64,000 nt of DNA from Lysobacterales bacterium (GCA_022841325.1 JALHRS010000015.1:1-64000); one strand, 5' to 3'; counted from the first letter of the stretch, positions 9,154 through 19,480 are shown. A program made the numbers and translations. Notes: generated from the letters alone by a model not told the origin.

Positions 9154-11961
9154 TTACGCCCCGTCCTCGCTGCGCGTCAGCGCCAAGTCGTACAGGGTGA
9201 GCAGCTTCTCGTCTTCCTGCAGGGTTTCGTCGGGCAGCTTGTGGGCGATGGCGAGGATGGTGGCGTAGTCCTTGGCCGCCCATGCCGCGCGGAATCCGGT
9301 GCGCAGCACTTCGAGGCGCGATTCCTTGATCTTGCGGCCGGTGAAGGACTTGTACTGCTCGAATTCCTTGAGCAGCGCCTTCTCGCGCTTCTCTTCAAGT
9401 TGCTTGGCGTTGTTGGGGTCGGGCACGAACCAGCGATCCCGCGCTTTGGCAATCAAACGCGGATCGGACTTCTCCAGCCCACGCATGTCCTTGTGATTGC
9501 TCGACAGGTAGCTGTGGATCTGGCTGGGCACATCGCCCGCCCCCTCGAAACGCAGGAAGTTGGCTTCCAGCAGCGCGCTGAGCTCCGGGCGCGATTCGTG
9601 CTTCTTCCAGCCTGCACCGAGCTGGCGGATGAACTCCGGGTGGACCTCGGAGTAGGTGGATGGCCGGGATTTGAGGAAGTCCGACAGCCAGTCGATGGCA
9701 CTGCGCTCGTCGGAAACGAACAGCTCCATCTGCGGGGCCTGCGCCGACTGCGCGCGCTTCTTGTCGTACTCGGCAATCTGCTCCGGCAAAAACGCCATGC
9801 CGTCGCGCTCGGGAAAACGGTTGAAGATGGCGCCGAGGAATTCCGGGCTGGAGAGCGGCACTGGTGCATCGTGGCGCACGAACCACGCCACCATGCGGTC
9901 ATAGATTCGGCGCGGATTGCGTTCGGCGACTGTGTCCAACTCGCCGTCTTTGCCGAGCTTGATGACCGGCAGGTTGCGCAGGTGGGTCTGCACAAAGTCC
10001 CAGGCTGAATCGACGGTCGCGCCGGACTTCACGAAGCGATCCTCCAGCCCGCCGTTGGGCTTGTAGGCGGAGATCACCAAATCCTGCTTCACCGCCGTGG
10101 TGGAGGTGACTTGTCGATAGCTGCCTTGCACCTTGTCCAGCGCCGTCACCTCGGCGACCACGAAGCCGGCTTGCTGAAGAGCCACCTGGATGGCATTCCA
10201 CACCGAGGCTTTGCTGTTGGAGAACACCACAGTCATCCAGCGACCCGGCTTCAGCACGCGCTGATACTCGGCGAAGCAACGCTGCATCAGGTGCTGGTAC
10301 TCGGGAAGCGCCTTCTGCTTGAACTTGTCGATGATGGCTTCGGGTTTGGCATCCGTGGTGACGCCGTGCCAGGCCTCGACCAGGAAGTTCAAGTCGGCGT
10401 AGAAGATATTTTCTCCGAAGGGCGGGTCGGTGAAAATGTAGTCGATGCTGCTGTCCGGCAACGGCAGGCGTGCTGCCGTACCCGTATTGATCACAGCGTC
10501 GGCGGCCTTCGTTCGATAGTTCTTGAATGCCTTAGACAGCCGGTCGAGCTTGCCGCCCAGGTTGTACCAAGGGCTGCACTCGGCGTGTTGCGATGCGACG
10601 TAGTAAACACCCGTCAGTTGGCGATTCACCTGTGAACCGCCTGGACGGCCTTGTTGGATTGGTTGGTAGCGATTGAGAACCGACAATCCCCAGATCGCCT
10701 GTTCCACCATGAAGGTCAAAAAGGTGCGAATCCGGGCATCCGGATGCACCTGCGCCTTGGCCCACAGCAACCCCATCGCCTGAGCTGCGCGCGGCAGGTA
10801 GAAGTGGTGGACATGGGTGAACCCCTTCGGGGCAATCCGCGAGCCGTGGTACATGGCCTCGATGGGAAAGCGGATCGTTGGCACCGACGTTGGCATCGGC
10901 AGGGCTTCAATCTTCGCCAGCGTCGCTAGATCCGCCGCGTCCGGTGCCTTCTCGTAGCGGGTTTTACCGACCGTGTAGACAACGATTGCTGGCTGAAACT
11001 TCACCCGTCGCCACGGCTGACCCGTTGCTGGGTCGACCCGGGTTTCCAGCACCCGCTCCAATCGATCCTTGTTCAATTCAGCGCCGCAATGCGGGCAAGG
11101 GAAGCTATCGCGCACACGCTTGCTTTCGTCCTCCAGCGCTTCATCGAGGAAGTTCACGTCGCCCGCGCATTCTGGGCAACTGAACATCTCGCTCCACACC
11201 ATATAGTCGATGCGACCCTTGGTCTTGCCATCGCTGTGCAAGGTCTCGTACATCCAGCCGAGGTCCTGCTCGACCGCCTGCAGCAGCTTCTTGCCCGCCT
11301 TGGCGAAGGCATCCACATCGAAGGGAATGTTGTAGTTCGCGCCGATAAAGGTCGCGGCGGGAGACAGGTCGTTAAGCACGGCACGGCGCGCGCCCCATTG
11401 CGGCGCGGCACGACCTTCCCGCTTCCATGCCAGCTCAAGCGCATGCCGATAACTGGCAGGGGCAGTGCCGCACCACTGCGCGGCCACGCCGGTCATGCCC
11501 GATCCGGCAAAGCCATCCAGCACCACGTCACCCGGCTGGGTGTAGTGCAGGATGGACGGCACGATGGCCAGGTGCGGCACCTTGGTGTGGTAGCTGTGCG
11601 CCTTGTAGATGGCGTCGGTCTTGCCCACGCTCACATCAATCGCCAGCGGCTCGCGGCTGTACTTCACGCCTGAGTCGTAGGGCTTGCCGTAATGCGCCAC
11701 GAACTCCGCCAGCCACGGGTTCGGGCAAGCGGTGTAGTACGGCGGATCGGACATGGCGAGGATGGCCGCGTCCGTGCCCTGCGGGAATCCGTCCTGATTG
11801 CGGAACGCTGGGTCTTGCAGCTTCTGGGCCAGCAGCTTCAAGAAATGCTCGCGCCGGGCGCTGTCGCTGGCGAAGGTCTGGCCGAGGCATTCGACCGGAC
11901 CGACGGCTTCGGTGCACTGTCCCTGTAGCAAATCGTTCATGTTTGCATCGCTATTCATCAT
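9154..11961 (-). CDS. pglX: PglXI-type BREX adenine-specific DNA methyltransferase
   Basis: Start chosen at ATG 11961, which overlaps the previous stop (TAATG); alternatives are 11958 and 11940. The 935-residue protein has DPPY near residue 72, an AdoMet-binding 'DVVLDGFAGSGMTG' near 145-158 and a second 'FTDPPFGENIF' near 510-520, plus CPEC and CPHC pairs (about 272 and 289) that look like a zinc site. This is an N6-adenine methyltransferase of the DUF1156-like group used in type 3 BREX. It marks host DNA at the BREX site; no restriction domain is visible. Confidence 0.87.
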   Translation of the reverse strand: MMNSDANMNDLLQGQCTEAVGPVECLGQTFASDSARREHFLKLLAQKLQDPAFRNQDGFPQGTDAAILAMSDPPYYTACPNPWLAEFVAHYGKPYDSGVKYSREPLAIDVSVGKTDAIYKAHSYHTKVPHLAIVPSILHYTQPGDVVLDGFAGSGMTGVAAQWCGTAPASYRHALELAWKREGRAAPQWGARRAVLNDLSPAATFIGANYNIPFDVDAFAKAGKKLLQAVEQDLGWMYETLHSDGKTKGRIDYMVWSEMFSCPECAGDVNFLDEALEDESKRVRDSFPCPHCGAELNKDRLERVLETRVDPATGQPWRRVKFQPAIVVYTVGKTRYEKAPDAADLATLAKIEALPMPTSVPTIRFPIEAMYHGSRIAPKGFTHVHHFYLPRAAQAMGLLWAKAQVHPDARIRTFLTFMVEQAIWGLSVLNRYQPIQQGRPGGSQVNRQLTGVYYVASQHAECSPWYNLGGKLDRLSKAFKNYRTKAADAVINTGTAARLPLPDSSIDYIFTDPPFGENIFYADLNFLVEAWHGVTTDAKPEAIIDKFKQKALPEYQHLMQRCFAEYQRVLKPGRWMTVVFSNSKASVWNAIQVALQQAGFVVAEVTALDKVQGSYRQVTSTTAVKQDLVISAYKPNGGLEDRFVKSGATVDSAWDFVQTHLRNLPVIKLGKDGELDTVAERNPRRIYDRMVAWFVRHDAPVPLSSPEFLGAIFNRFPERDGMAFLPEQIAEYDKKRAQSAQAPQMELFVSDERSAIDWLSDFLKSRPSTYSEVHPEFIRQLGAGWKKHESRPELSALLEANFLRFEGAGDVPSQIHSYLSSNHKDMRGLEKSDPRLIAKARDRWFVPDPNNAKQLEEKREKALLKEFEQYKSFTGRKIKESRLEVLRTGFRAAWAAKDYATILAIAHKLPDETLQEDEKLLTLYDLALTRSEDGA

Positions 11962-13847
11962 TAATTTTCCGAAGCATCGGCTACGGCGTGGACTTCGGCA
12001 TACTTCTTCATTCCATTTCTCAAAATTTCGAGGAATGTGTGGTTCCTGCTTTCGGCATCCGCCACGATGGCGTCGAAGGACACGACAAACGTCGGCGTCG
12101 GAACTACCGTTCCATCCGGTCGTTCGGTTCTGAACTCCTGGTAATACAGCTTTCCCATTGAGAACAATGGCGCCCAGTTTTGTTGGCGCAACCGCGTCCC
12201 CATGGTGTCGCTGATCTGAATGACGGCGTAGTACCAGATCCTTTGGATGTTGGGGCAATGCGCCGCCAGCTTCACGGCTCGGTCTAGCAACTGATTGATG
12301 GCAAATTGGTTTTCTTTTTCGTCGTCCGTCTTTTTCTTTATCTCGACGATTACAACGTCCACAGCACCCGAGTTGGCCGGGTCTGCCGAGAAAATCATTG
12401 CAATGTCTGGCCTGCCTGCGTCATCCGCGCACTCCTCATCCAGCCGGATGGCATTGATGACGTTATCCATCCGTCCTTCGCTGAGGATGGTCCTGAACAC
12501 CATGAACTTGTCATCGAGCAACCAGGCATTGTTTTGGTAAACCTCCGAAGGCATGGCACCTTGCGAGAACTCCTTGAACCTCGGAACGATGAGGTTGTGT
12601 ATCTCGGATTCGGCATTCTCAGCCGTCATCTCCTTCATGCGGCTGATAATCTTGTCGCGGTACAAGATGTATTCGGTCAATGTGCGCGACGACAGCTCCA
12701 GCGACTTCTCATACGCCGCATCCGTCAGTTTCTCGCATTGCAGAATCTCTTTCTGAACTCGAAAAAAGCGTTGCTGGGCGATTGTCAGCGCTTCATCACG
12801 ATCAATCAGGCCAACGGTATCTTCCTCGAAGTAGCCCAGCAGGTGCGGGAATTGCTCTTCGAACTTTTCCTTGACCCTTTCATTCTTTTCGGTGATCTGG
12901 GGAATTTTTTCCGAAAGGATCCTGCCGATCTCCCGGCGCAACGCACGATAAAGACTCACCTCCGGCATGCCGTCCGGCAGCACCAGCTTCTGGCGTGAGC
13001 TATCGGCATTGGAGTGAAACATCTCCGACTCGAATAGGAAGACGCCCATATAGCCCGGTGGAAATGACGATGGCGATATCAGATTCACCGGAATCGTCCT
13101 ACCATCAATATTGAAGGCGATGAGCAGACTTCCCCTTCCTGACACCGATTCGACGTGATAGTGCATATCAATGGCCGAGATGGCATCCAAGGAATCGTCC
13201 TGGATGGTGATCTTGGTCATTGAAGGCAAATCGTCGGACGTTATCGCCACCTCGTGCGGAAAGAATTCCTTCTGTGCGTTGCTCTCGGTCGTCTCGAGTT
13301 TGATCGAAATCTTGAAAGCCTTGCCGTCACGCTTGCGCGCATTCAGCGTTGGCAGGAACTGCTCGATCAAGAGCGGTTTGATGGCATCTGGTTTCAGATC
13401 GTCATAGGACTTGACGCGCGCGCCAGCAAAGCCGGTGAACGTCAATATCGTTTTGGCCTCCTGTACCTGCGCAAGCTCTTGGAGCGGCGCGTTGTCATCA
13501 AATCCTTCCTTGAAAACGAACTTCCGCTGCCACTTGTCTCGCGTGCTGACGACTTCAACGCGATCAAAATAGTTGAGGAATACCAAGCGACCAATGCCCT
13601 TGTGGAATTTGTCCCTGGGTTTTAACAAGGTTTTGAAGCGATCATAATTCTCGTCCGTGAATCCATCGCCATTGTCGGTGACGGTGATCTTCAACGTATC
13701 TGGCTTGTCGTATGCCTGCACATCAATATCAACGGACACCTCCGTGGCACCGGCATCCAGGGCATTGGCCAGCGCCTCGAAATAAACCAGTGTTAACGAC
13801 GGATTGGGAAAGAACAGCTTGATGGCACCAGAGGTTTCAATGTCCAT
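11961..13847 (-). CDS. GHKL ATPase fused to a PD-(D/E)XK nuclease-like domain, BREX-embedded
   Basis: Start at ATG 13847 is preceded by a GGAGG ribosome binding site; it overlaps the upstream gene by 11 bases. The 628-residue product has a Bergerat ATP site: N box 'EALANALDAGA' (about 24-34), 'DNGDGF' (about 58-63) and 'KGIGRLVFLNYF' (about 83-94). The C terminus has Asp in 'RPDIAMIF' (about 481) and 'VEIKKK' (Glu about 502, Lys about 504), a PD-(D/E)XK pattern. Such GHKL-nuclease fusions occur in defence contexts. It is not a canonical BREX gene; base composition looks more A/T-rich than in its neighbours, hinting at separate acquisition. Confidence 0.75.
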   Translation of the reverse strand: MDIETSGAIKLFFPNPSLTLVYFEALANALDAGATEVSVDIDVQAYDKPDTLKITVTDNGDGFTDENYDRFKTLLKPRDKFHKGIGRLVFLNYFDRVEVVSTRDKWQRKFVFKEGFDDNAPLQELAQVQEAKTILTFTGFAGARVKSYDDLKPDAIKPLLIEQFLPTLNARKRDGKAFKISIKLETTESNAQKEFFPHEVAITSDDLPSMTKITIQDDSLDAISAIDMHYHVESVSGRGSLLIAFNIDGRTIPVNLISPSSFPPGYMGVFLFESEMFHSNADSSRQKLVLPDGMPEVSLYRALRREIGRILSEKIPQITEKNERVKEKFEEQFPHLLGYFEEDTVGLIDRDEALTIAQQRFFRVQKEILQCEKLTDAAYEKSLELSSRTLTEYILYRDKIISRMKEMTAENAESEIHNLIVPRFKEFSQGAMPSEVYQNNAWLLDDKFMVFRTILSEGRMDNVINAIRLDEECADDAGRPDIAMIFSADPANSGAVDVVIVEIKKKTDDEKENQFAINQLLDRAVKLAAHCPNIQRIWYYAVIQISDTMGTRLRQQNWAPLFSMGKLYYQEFRTERPDGTVVPTPTFVVSFDAIVADAESRNHTFLEILRNGMKKYAEVHAVADASEN

Positions 13848-15720
13848 CGCCTTCGCCTCCCGGTTGAGCATCAACTTGTTGTTGTTCGCGCAGCAGCTTG
13901 AGCTGCACGCCCGCGTCGGTGAGCACGTAGCGTTGCTGCGAAGAGCGCGGCTTGTCAGGGATGGTCAGGCGCAGCACGCCGCCGGTGAGTAGCGGCTCCA
14001 GATGCGTGGCCACGAAGTGCGGACGCTGGCGGTAGCCGGTGTGGACCATCAGTTCGGCCAGCGAGCGCGGAACATCAGCGTGGCCGACGATGCGCCATTG
14101 CACTTCTGTCAGCCGATCAAGCGACCGATCAAGTCCAGGCTGCCTTGGCACGACTTGTTCGGTGACTTGTTCGGTAGCGCCTTCCGCCGTCGATACCACT
14201 CCAGGCGTTTGATTTGATTCGGAAATATCACTACTTCCGGTCGCAGCGGGCAGGAAGCGAGCGCGCAGATGCTCGGCCAGACCGAACAAACTACCGCCTT
14301 CACCCTGCGCCACAAGCAGGGCTTGTACGGTGAGCCGCTGCACGAGCTGGCGGGCGTCTGCACCGGACAGGCCGGTGAGTGCCTTGACGTCGGTAAGGTC
14401 GATCTGGCCCTTGCGGGACAAGTAGGCGAACACGTCGGCTTCGTGCTCGCTCAGACGCACTCCCAGGCTGGCCTGTGCCAAGAGCTGGGCCTCGGTGATG
14501 AGCTTTTCCTTGCGTAGGCGCAATCGGAAGCTCTTCTCAGCCTTGTTGTTCTCGATTTCCGGCGGCAAGTAGCCCAACCTGCGCCAACTGTCGAAGATGG
14601 CGCGCACGCCAGTGCCACCCTGGTCGGACAGGCCGATGCGGCGAAAGGCGTTGACCACGCTGGGGTTGCGAACTTCCTTGTCGCCGGGGTCGAGCAACTG
14701 CTCGCGCGATGTGAAGGCGTCGCCTGGGTTGAAGAACTCGGTCTGATGGCGAAAGAAACGCATCACCGGCACGCGGGTGGTGTCACCGAAGTCCTGGTGA
14801 ATCAGCAGATTGATGGCGGCTTCGCGGAAGGAGATGTAGTCGGGCGGATCGTCGTCTCGGCGCAGCGTGGCGACATCCACAGCGAAGGGACGCTCGCTGT
14901 GACGGAAGTAGAACTCGACGATGGCTTGCCATGCCTTGATGAGGTTGTCTTCCACGCTGATGCGGTCTGCCCAGCGCACCGCAGAGTCGTAGTCCGCGCT
15001 GGCGTGGCGGTAGAGTTGAACGTCGGCGACCATGCGCGGCAGCACTTGGCGGACGTATTCGCCGCTGCCCAGCACCAGAATGGCGGCGCGTGTCGGACGC
15101 AGCACGCCGCCTTGCTCGACAAGAAAACCCCACTGGCGCAAAAAGGCGGTGTCGTCGCCGGCGGTATCTCTGCCCGGATTGCTGACGGCGAAACGCGCGC
15201 GATACCAGCGCACGGTGGTTTCGTCGAAGCAACGCGCGATGTCCACGTCCAGCGGTTCGGCATCGAAGCGAAAAGTCGACGCATCGCGGATGAAGCGCAA
15301 CAGCTCGTCGCCCGTGCAGGTGTCATCACGGCCACCGCGGCGAATGTGAGCTTTGCGCGGATTTCGATCCAGGAACACGGGCTTCTCGTTGCGTCTTGCC
15401 TCGGGCACATGGAAGGCCAAAACCGTGCCTTCGGCCAAGGCGTGAACCGAGCCGTCGATGGGGAGGAATACGCTGATCTTGTTTTGGTCGCGCACCCAGC
15501 CGAGAAAGGTGTTTTGCACTTCGTCGGCATTGGTGACGCCGGTCACTGTGAACGCGCCATTGGACTGCTTCACGCCGAATACCAGGTGTCCGCCCGATGT
15601 GTTCGCAAAGGCACTGACGGTCTCAAGCGCATCGCGGGGAGCAGCCCACGTCGCCTCCTTGAACTCGATGTCGCTCCATTCGATGGATTGGAGCCGCGCG
15701 AGCAGTTCATCCCGGGTCAT
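13837..15720 (-). CDS. AlbA_2/Schlafen-type protein with HATPase_c_4 domain, BREX-embedded
   Basis: The 627-residue protein has an N-terminal AlbA_2 (divergent Schlafen) domain, 'EWSDIEFKEA' then 'FANTSGGHLVFGVKQ' (about residues 14-52), a middle GHKL-like segment with 'FREAAINLLIHQDFGD' and 'GGTGVRAIFD' as in COG2865 putative transcription regulators, and winged-helix-like C-terminal segments. It lies 4 bases after brxC and overlaps the GHKL-nuclease gene, so it is translated within the BREX operon. It could be a regulator or a nucleic-acid effector. It is not part of the canonical type 3 set. Confidence 0.72.
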   Translation of the reverse strand: MTRDELLARLQSIEWSDIEFKEATWAAPRDALETVSAFANTSGGHLVFGVKQSNGAFTVTGVTNADEVQNTFLGWVRDQNKISVFLPIDGSVHALAEGTVLAFHVPEARRNEKPVFLDRNPRKAHIRRGGRDDTCTGDELLRFIRDASTFRFDAEPLDVDIARCFDETTVRWYRARFAVSNPGRDTAGDDTAFLRQWGFLVEQGGVLRPTRAAILVLGSGEYVRQVLPRMVADVQLYRHASADYDSAVRWADRISVEDNLIKAWQAIVEFYFRHSERPFAVDVATLRRDDDPPDYISFREAAINLLIHQDFGDTTRVPVMRFFRHQTEFFNPGDAFTSREQLLDPGDKEVRNPSVVNAFRRIGLSDQGGTGVRAIFDSWRRLGYLPPEIENNKAEKSFRLRLRKEKLITEAQLLAQASLGVRLSEHEADVFAYLSRKGQIDLTDVKALTGLSGADARQLVQRLTVQALLVAQGEGGSLFGLAEHLRARFLPAATGSSDISESNQTPGVVSTAEGATEQVTEQVVPRQPGLDRSLDRLTEVQWRIVGHADVPRSLAELMVHTGYRQRPHFVATHLEPLLTGGVLRLTIPDKPRSSQQRYVLTDAGVQLKLLREQQQVDAQPGGEGDGH

Positions 15721-15724
15721 AGCG

Positions 15725-18700
15725 TCACTCGATCACAAACCTCAGTTTGGTGGCGTCCTTGCCCTTGCTGCGCTCGGTGATTAGCGCATCGAACCGCTTG
15801 CGCAATTCTTCCGGCGTGGCGGGAGAGCCGCCTTTCAGCAACGCATCGCGAAGCTCGTCTGCCTTGACGGTGATCTTCTCCAGTCCTGACAACGCTTCCT
15901 GCACGGCGTTGGCGAAATCCGTAGTTACCGGCTCCGGCAGCTTGCGCGCAGCGAGGAAGGTGTCGATCAGATACTTCGATGCGGACGGCAGCAAGACCAG
16001 GCTGTCCTGCGTGAACGGATCTTCCAGATTCTCCAGCAGCGTTTGCTGCCAGTTGGCCTGCAGCTGATCCAGATCGTTGTCCAACTTGATCAGACGTCCG
16101 GCAGCCGGCAGCAGCTCCAATTGTTCGGCTGATGGGCGGAACTGGCAGTGCGGGCACACCGGAGCCGAGAACAGCGTCGGCTCGTCCAGTGCGGAGCAGC
16201 TCTTCAGGCCATTGAGCGAATCCTCGAAAGCGGTGAGTTGGCTGGTGGGCATCAACGACACGCCCGCCAGGACCCGCATCGAAAGCAGGCGGTCGTCGCG
16301 GCGCAATGCGTTGCGCGTTCGCTCGTCTGACACGCCCAGTCGTGCCTTGCTGTGGCTGGCGATGTAGGCAGTGATGTAGTCCCTTTTGAGCGTCGCCAGA
16401 ACCTGGCGACCTTCGCCCAGAATGACCGCGGCCCGATCCGCTGCGCGGTCCTCACCCATGCGCTCGAACAGGCTCTTGCGTGCAGCTTCTGCCTGCTTCA
16501 CCCAATCGTGACCGGGCTGCAGCACCATCTCCGCCTGCGAGAGGTAGGACGCTGTGCCGCCCAGTTCAGCGACCAATTCCAAGAGCCGTTCGACGCCGGT
16601 CAGTGCGTCCAAATTCTTCTTCTGGACATCGATGTCCTCCTGCGTAACGCGCAGGTTCTTGAGCTTGCCGACGGTGTTGTACGGCGATAGCGACTCAGTG
16701 AACTTCTTCAGGCCATCCAACCGTGCGTACCATTCCTTCGCCTCTTCCTCTCGCAGCAGGTTCTGTCCCCAGAAGCCGAGCTTGCCTTGCTGGAGATCCG
16801 AACCCGCCCGGAGCACCCGTGGCACGAGCGCGCTGACTTTCTCTTGCAGAGCAACCACGGGTTCCGTGTCGCCTTGACTGGCCTTCTGTGCCAAGCCGGA
16901 AGGCAGCCCAAGCAACTCGAACAAAGAGCGCAGGACCGCGAGGTTGATCTCTCGCGGCGCTTCGATGTGCTTGAACTGCTTGAGTTCGTCGAGCGAGCGC
17001 TCAGCCAGCAGAGCGAGCTTGCCGGAATCGATCTTGTCGCCACTAATGGACAACACGACGTCGCCCGAATACACCAGGACACCAAGTACCACGACCAGCA
17101 GGTCGGGTTCGAGCCGGTGCTTCACCGGGTGAAAGAACTCCACGTCGGTGGTGCCGGCAATCAGTTCGTTCCGGTTGAGCACCTGACCGTGGCCCTTCGC
17201 CTTGAGTCGACTGAGCACCTCGATGGCGTAGCGCGAATTCGCAGGATCGATACGGTCGCCATCGAGCACTTCCAATGCATCGAGGATGGCCGTCGCGTCC
17301 TTATTGGGTTTGCCGCCTGCCAATGCGCGCAGCGTGCCCGCAACCAGCGATTTGCGATTGGCTTCGGTGACCAAGACCGGAAACTTGGGGTACTCCGGCG
17401 CGATGTCGGCAAAACGCTGGGCCAAGACCAGCCCCGACACGATGTTCACGATGTCGCGAAAATTGATCTTTTCTTCCGGCCCCAAACGCGCACGGTCGCG
17501 CAGCGACACGCCCTTTGCCCAGTCTTGCAGACTCTTTGCCTTGCCCTGATAAGTGACTTCAAGCGCCGTCAACTGCTTCTCTTGCAGCCACTTGCTCATG
17601 GCGCGCAGGGCTTCCTGTGCCTTGGACTGATACACGGCCTTCGCGCCGCCGCTGGCGGTGGATGCCAAGTCCAGGGATGCCGCGTATTGCGACAGGTGAC
17701 GCTTGTAGTCGTCGTCCGGCGCTTTCAGGCGAAAGAAAACCTCATCCGACTTTTGAGAATCTGTGAAGCGCGGCCGGTCGAAGGGCTGGATGAAGTAGAT
17801 GTAAAAGTCGCGTTCTGGTTGCGCCGTGGGCCGGTCGTTCGGTGCGCCGAAAAACAGGTAACCCAAGCGTTCGACGCGGCGTTCCTGCCATTCAATCTGG
17901 TATTGCCAGATCTGAAAACCGGGGTAGCGCAGATCGTCACTGCACTCCATGAGCGCCTTGACGGCGCTGTAGTACGCGCGATCCAGCGCATCGTCGGACA
18001 GCGCTTCGGCGCGCTTGTCGATCTGAGCGTCGTAGTCGATGTCTTTCTTGAGATCGAGATAGTACTGCTCGGTGTCGGCGGCCTTGGAGATGAACTGGCC
18101 GTTGACGGTCTTCAGCACTTCCCGCATAACGGTCTGCACCATCGACAGCAGATTCTCGGCGGGCTCGCCAGGCATATCCTCCACGCCGGGCTGGAACAGG
18201 CACAAGGAATCACGTAGTTCCGCAGCGTTGGGGCCGATGGGTACGTGGATATCTCCGCCGGTGGTCAGACGGTGCACTGCCAACCCGTTGATCACGCGCA
18301 GCGCCATCGGTTTGTAGGCTGGGCGCGTGAATGCCTGCTGGACTCGGGACTCCAGCACTTCCGAGACGCGCAACACCTCCTTGATGTTCGGGTCGGCGCG
18401 CAGCACCTGATTGCTCTTGACGGTGTTCCAGAAACTCTCGTAAGCAATGAGCTGCGGGCGGTCCGTTGGTACGTCCTGATCGAGGATTGCAACCATCGCA
18501 GCTTCGATGGTCTTGAGCGCGCCGCGCTTCTCTGTGAAGTGAATCTGCTCAAAAGTCCTGAGATAGTCGGGATGCACTGGAAACAGCCGGACGTATTCGT
18601 CCATACGCTCGTTCATCGACCCATAGAACTTGGCGAAGGGTTTGAGGTATTCGCGGATCTTGTTCTGCTGGTCGGCGGATTTCTTGAGCAGTCGCGCAGA

Positions 18701-19480
18701 GACCACGAAGCTCACGTCCTGGCGGTCGATCAGGATTTGCGTAAAGCGCTCGTTGACGCGACGAATGCTGTCGGCGACGTGCTGGAAGCGGCCGCTGTCG
18801 AAGATTGCCTCTTGAACGCCCGCCACGAAGCGGAATTTCAGATGCTTGGCGACCTCGCCGATCTGACGCAGGATCGCCAAATCGAGCACGAGTTCGTGAT
18901 CCCGGCGCGACTGAAGAAACTCGAGGAACTCGTCCACTACGAGCAGCAAGCCTTGATTCGGAAACTTCTCTCCGAATGCGGCCATCATCTCCTCGAAGGA
19001 GTCTTTGTTGTTCAGTTCCTGATCCGCGCTCGGGAAGGTGAAATCGACCCCTAGCTTCTTGAGGAAGCGTTCGAGTTGTTGCGTGATGACCTGGCGCAGC
19101 GGCATCTCCAAGCCGCCTACTTCGACGCGCAGCACCTTGAAGCGACCGGCGACGGATGCTACGGCGTCCACTACCTTGGGATGCCGGATCATCGGCACGT
19201 AGGCGGCATCCTCGGCCACCAACGACAGGACCGACATCAGGTGCGATTTACCTGTTCCGTAGTTGCCAACGATCAGCACCCCTTTGTGATCGACTGCGTC
19301 GTCGAAGCCAAGCTGGGGCACCATGAGCTTGGCGATGCGTTCAGCCATGTCGTCGGAAATGACGAACGTGGACACAAGCTTTTTCGCCTCATCCGGGCGG
19401 TCGGCGTCGAGTAGCTGAACAACCGACTCGATCTGTTCAAACTGGATGAGATCTCTATATTTCATGCTTTTGACCTTCAC
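15725..19480 (-). CDS. brxC: BrxC, large P-loop ATPase of BREX
   Basis: The 1251-residue protein has Walker A 'GNYGTGKSH' (72-80) and Walker B 'LLLVVDEFLEF' (about 178-188), followed by a long helical region and a late CPHC pair. BrxC/PglY is an essential BREX ATPase of DUF6079 type. The first start is GTG 19480 (GTGA overlap with the brxF stop); an ATG five codons in, at 19465, is an alternative. Length (about 1,200 residues) is normal. It follows brxF directly, which is diagnostic for type 3. Confidence 0.92.
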   Translation of the reverse strand: MKVKSMKYRDLIQFEQIESVVQLLDADRPDEAKKLVSTFVISDDMAERIAKLMVPQLGFDDAVDHKGVLIVGNYGTGKSHLMSVLSLVAEDAAYVPMIRHPKVVDAVASVAGRFKVLRVEVGGLEMPLRQVITQQLERFLKKLGVDFTFPSADQELNNKDSFEEMMAAFGEKFPNQGLLLVVDEFLEFLQSRRDHELVLDLAILRQIGEVAKHLKFRFVAGVQEAIFDSGRFQHVADSIRRVNERFTQILIDRQDVSFVVSARLLKKSADQQNKIREYLKPFAKFYGSMNERMDEYVRLFPVHPDYLRTFEQIHFTEKRGALKTIEAAMVAILDQDVPTDRPQLIAYESFWNTVKSNQVLRADPNIKEVLRVSEVLESRVQQAFTRPAYKPMALRVINGLAVHRLTTGGDIHVPIGPNAAELRDSLCLFQPGVEDMPGEPAENLLSMVQTVMREVLKTVNGQFISKAADTEQYYLDLKKDIDYDAQIDKRAEALSDDALDRAYYSAVKALMECSDDLRYPGFQIWQYQIEWQERRVERLGYLFFGAPNDRPTAQPERDFYIYFIQPFDRPRFTDSQKSDEVFFRLKAPDDDYKRHLSQYAASLDLASTASGGAKAVYQSKAQEALRAMSKWLQEKQLTALEVTYQGKAKSLQDWAKGVSLRDRARLGPEEKINFRDIVNIVSGLVLAQRFADIAPEYPKFPVLVTEANRKSLVAGTLRALAGGKPNKDATAILDALEVLDGDRIDPANSRYAIEVLSRLKAKGHGQVLNRNELIAGTTDVEFFHPVKHRLEPDLLVVVLGVLVYSGDVVLSISGDKIDSGKLALLAERSLDELKQFKHIEAPREINLAVLRSLFELLGLPSGLAQKASQGDTEPVVALQEKVSALVPRVLRAGSDLQQGKLGFWGQNLLREEEAKEWYARLDGLKKFTESLSPYNTVGKLKNLRVTQEDIDVQKKNLDALTGVERLLELVAELGGTASYLSQAEMVLQPGHDWVKQAEAARKSLFERMGEDRAADRAAVILGEGRQVLATLKRDYITAYIASHSKARLGVSDERTRNALRRDDRLLSMRVLAGVSLMPTSQLTAFEDSLNGLKSCSALDEPTLFSAPVCPHCQFRPSAEQLELLPAAGRLIKLDNDLDQLQANWQQTLLENLEDPFTQDSLVLLPSASKYLIDTFLAARKLPEPVTTDFANAVQEALSGLEKITVKADELRDALLKGGSPATPEELRKRFDALITERSKGKDATKLRFVIE

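Noticed and set aside
8569..10008. 479-codon plus-strand ORF across brxHII/pglX
   Set aside because: It spans the antisense of two genes with intact motifs and has no recognisable motif or ribosome binding site.
11962..12258. N-terminal extension of PglX
   Set aside because: It lies inside the GHKL-nuclease gene in another frame; the TAATG-coupled ATG at 11961 precedes the conserved region.
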